Positions 61,945-64,000 of a stretch of DNA of 64,000 nucleotides are shown piece by piece. The stretch is from NCBI GenBank assembly GCA_964275585.1, contig CAXYCJ010000006.1, positions 1 to 64,000 of the forward strand, read 5' to 3'. The DNA is from D2472 sp964275585 (lineage in GTDB: Bacteria > Pseudomonadota > Gammaproteobacteria > Magnimaribacterales > D2472). Every line of letters begins with the position of its first letter. Positions within the stretch are counted from its first letter, which is position 1. Made by a program: the position numbers and the translations under genes. Below the pieces are notes generated by a model. It saw only the letters and a list, made by a program, of their open reading frames with translations. It was not told where the DNA came from and did not search any database.

Positions 61945-61956
61945 AAAATAAATTTT

Positions 61957-62589
61957 TTAGAGCGGTTTCCTTTTTCGATGATATGAAGAAGGTTTTGCTG
62001 GCTCTTCAGTGATTACATTCTCTGTATCAGAGTCATTTGAATCATCATCACTAGCGTTCTTTTTAGTATTCATCCAATCTTTAACCTCATTTACCAGTTC
62101 CTTAGATCTTGGGCTCGTTGCCATTGCAACACATATTTCAAGGTTATCAGCATCGTATCTTTCTTCAACTTTTTGAACACCTTGCAAAATATCAGCAGCG
62201 GTAGATCTTGTAAACTCGCTTATAGTTTGAGCCATTTCTCTAGTAACTGAGTTTGTAGTCTGCTTTCCTGAGCTATCGCTTAGCTGAGTTGTTGTTCCTG
62301 AGATCGCGTTAGAATCAACAACCTCACGCTCAGTATATTGTTCCTGTGAAAACCACCTTACCATTTGATTTTTTGCCCCCTCTTCGGCAACAATTGAAGC
62401 ATTTTTAATGCCCATTCTGTCATCAACAAGTACAAACGAGCGAGAAATAGAAACTAACGTTTTGCTCTCTGTATCCACTAAAATCCCTGATGGCGAAGTA
62501 TCCTCACAATAGCTCTCATCTTCAGCAATTATGTAAGGGCTGATACCAATAAATAATAGTGTAAATATAAAAAATCTTTTAAAAATCAT
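61957..62589 (-). CDS. Exported LPP20-like protein
   Basis: 210 aa. Signal peptide (1-22, IIAED). The mature part (SRSFVLVDDRMGIKNASIVAEEGAKNQMVRWF ... REMAQTISEFTRSTAADILQGVQKVEERYDADNLEICVAMATSP) shows the LPP20-type arrangement of a stress/amyloid-like domain; C-terminus is acidic then basic (DDDSNDSD ... SSYHRKRKPL). Probably functions with the lipoprotein encoded next. No annotation known to me. Confidence 0.6.
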   Translation of the reverse strand: MIFKRFFIFTLLFIGISPYIIAEDESYCEDTSPSGILVDTESKTLVSISRSFVLVDDRMGIKNASIVAEEGAKNQMVRWFSQEQYTEREVVDSNAISGTTTQLSDSSGKQTTNSVTREMAQTISEFTRSTAADILQGVQKVEERYDADNLEICVAMATSPRSKELVNEVKDWMNTKKNASDDDSNDSDTENVITEEPAKPSSYHRKRKPL

Positions 62590-62732
62590 TTAATACTCCG
62601 GTTCCAATTTATATACTTAAAGTTTGTCATTCATCAAAATTATATCTCACCCATATGATAATACACCAAACGCATTCAGTTTATTTATATCAAACTTAAA
62701 TCTCATCCGTTGCATCTTGAAAGAAGTTTTAA

Positions 62733-64000
62733 TTATAGTGATGCTGATTTCCCAGCGATTCTTCCAAAAAAAGTTGCATCTCCAACGGACATTCCACTTG
62801 AGTATCCTTTGCCAGTTCTTGGGAGCCCAGCAGTGGTTCTTCCAGCCGCAAAAAGTTTTGGAATGATTGCTCCATTCTTATCAAGAACCTCTCCAGTTTT
62901 TAGAGTCTCCAATCCACCCAGTGTAAACATTAATGGCCCTGTCTCTTGACTATAGGCAGGACTCCTTTGAGCATCAAAACTGTAATCAATAAGAGCGTAG
63001 GGGGGATTACATATTTCTTTAAGCCATAGAGGGTCTTTTCTAAAATCCTCATCAAAACCATCACTTGCATAGCCGTTATATTTTTTAGCACTTGCTGATA
63101 ATGTATTGGGCTCGAAATCAGCCTCTTTCTCTAGTTCCTCAAAAGTATCTGCCACAGCAATCACTGGAAGTTTGTCTATATAGATAGAAGGAGAAAAATC
63201 TTCATTTTGAATCAGTAAATATGCTTTTTGTTTGTGTTGCTGAGCACAGAAGTGCCCTATTCTTGCCCCATAAGAATCCTCGTTTACAAATCTATCTCCA
63301 GAAGAATTAAGAAAAATTCCATAAGTTAAAGACTCTGGGGGATAAAAATACACTCCAAAAAAAGCTTCATCCATATTTATTACATTTGCATTCATAAGCA
63401 TGCCAATTTGAATTCCATCGCCTTTATCCCATGGGTTGCCATATGGTGCCGTAAACTTAGATTGAAAAGGTAGGTAGTTTGAAACCATTTCATCATTCAT
63501 CGCGAATCCACCTGCCGCTAGAATCACTCCCTTTTTGACTTTTACATGCTGAACAACATTATCTTTTTTGTAGCTCACTCCACAGATTGTCTGATTCGCA
63601 TCAACCACCAGACCAAGCACTCGTGAATCGCAGCTCACGTTTATTTTTGTAGATTTAATTTCTTTCTTCAGTGCATCGAAGAAAATTTTTCCACCAAAGT
63701 CTCCTTCATGAGATGGAACATGGCCTCTTGGCACAGGTTTAGCAGATGCAGAAAAAGGGTAAGCTCTCTCATTGCCTGTATAAAGAAGAGATTCATTTGA
63801 TTCTGGGACAACAATTCTGCCTAAATGCGCAGCCTCTTTGTAGGTTACGCCTAAGGACTTAACCCATTCAAAGTGCTGAGAGGCATTTTCAGCATAAAAT
63901 TTAATTTTTTCTGGATCACCTTTATCCTCAAATGCTAACTCAATGTAGTCAATCATGTTTTGTGTAGAATCCTCAAAATTACATGCCTTTTGCAAGGAAG
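62733..64000 (-). CDS. FAD-binding oxidoreductase, 3-ketosteroid dehydrogenase/fumarate reductase-like, 3' part
   Basis: At least 421 codons; the frame is open to the right edge, so the N-terminus with the first FAD motif lies beyond the window. Visible: RGHVPSHEGDFGGKIFFDALKKEI, ILAAGGFAMNDEMVSNYLP, FLNSSGDRFVNED, GPLMFTLGGLETLKTGEVLDKNGAIIPKLFAAGRTTAGLPRTGKGYSSGMSVGDATFFGRIAG. These are FAD_binding_2 features seen in KstD (3-ketosteroid-delta-1-dehydrogenase) and flavocytochrome fumarate reductases. Steroid activity would fit the SDR/MFE-2-like and OYE genes but is inference. The 143 bp downstream (62590-62732) show nothing notable. Confidence 0.8.
   Translation of the reverse strand, partial: SLQKACNFEDSTQNMIDYIELAFEDKGDPEKIKFYAENASQHFEWVKSLGVTYKEAAHLGRIVVPESNESLLYTGNERAYPFSASAKPVPRGHVPSHEGDFGGKIFFDALKKEIKSTKINVSCDSRVLGLVVDANQTICGVSYKKDNVVQHVKVKKGVILAAGGFAMNDEMVSNYLPFQSKFTAPYGNPWDKGDGIQIGMLMNANVINMDEAFFGVYFYPPESLTYGIFLNSSGDRFVNEDSYGARIGHFCAQQHKQKAYLLIQNEDFSPSIYIDKLPVIAVADTFEELEKEADFEPNTLSASAKKYNGYASDGFDEDFRKDPLWLKEICNPPYALIDYSFDAQRSPAYSQETGPLMFTLGGLETLKTGEVLDKNGAIIPKLFAAGRTTAGLPRTGKGYSSGMSVGDATFFGRIAGKSASL

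Noticed and set aside
57276..62732. Genomic island integrated at tRNA-Glu
   Set aside because: Gene content is accessory, but no integrase, no direct repeat of the tRNA 3' end and no sharp composition change were seen.

Overview
This window is an AT-rich, densely packed stretch of a bacterial chromosome, almost certainly from a gammaproteobacterium. Several gene blocks have the classical gammaproteobacterial (Pseudomonas-type) order: corB-ypjD / rpsP-rimM-trmD-rplS, xerD-dsbC-hom-thrC, prfB-lysS, rpoE-rseA-mucD(degP)-lepA-lepB-rnc-era-recO-acpS, proB-proA, tRNA-Leu-queA-tgt-yajC-secD-secF and divergent suhB/trmJ. Low GC, very short spacers, many 1-4 bp gene overlaps and outer-membrane lipoproteins that start with a lipidated Cys followed by poly-Gly suggest a streamlined marine lineage (SAR86-like is my guess; not proven from this sequence).

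Layout. 0-2.3 kb: the 3' end of a PuuD-like membrane gene, converging on corB and a short ypjD homologue. 2.3-10.5 kb: ribosomal/tRNA-modification operon, then xerD, dsbC, threonine biosynthesis (hom, thrC) and a GNAT. In this operon S16 carries a C-terminal acidic repeat tail of over 200 residues, and L19 carries a ~215-residue N-terminal extension with seven perfect 48-bp repeats. 10.5-13.8 kb: prfB with its programmed +1 frameshift, lysS, and a PrsW-like protease. 13.8-23.2 kb: malate dehydrogenase, an AlkB-like dioxygenase, lipid/xenobiotic-type oxidoreductases, GST, enoyl-CoA hydratase and an MFS carrier. 23.3-27.7 kb: nrdAB behind a control region with two NrdR boxes and two DnaA boxes. 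27.7-32.6 kb: glpK, serA, an old-yellow-enzyme, and ung behind an AT-rich region with inverted DnaA boxes. 32.6-44.5 kb: ygfZ, sdhE, the sigma-E envelope stress operon running into lepA-lepB-rnc-era-recO-acpS, then adk, tsaB, uppP and rsmJ. 44.5-50.2 kb: two large poly-Gly lipoproteins flanking proBA. 50.2-57.3 kb: tRNA-Leu, queA, tgt, yajC, secDF, suhB, trmJ and tRNA-Glu. 57.3-64 kb: an accessory region with a cupin, a second ECF sigma/anti-sigma system, two exported LPP20-like proteins and the 3' part of a KstD-like flavoprotein.

Three things stand out. First, the paired acidic repeat extensions on S16 and L19 encoded in one operon. Second, two modified sigma/anti-sigma systems: an RseA that appears to have absorbed the C-terminal domain of RseB, and an ECF anti-sigma whose periplasmic end resembles the FimV core/LysM-like domain. 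Third, a cluster of at least fourteen frame disruptions plus one nonsense codon in queA, secD, secF and suhB (50.4-56.0 kb). These are mostly single-base insertions, several of them in homopolymers, and they look more like local sequence error than gene decay because secDF is normally indispensable.
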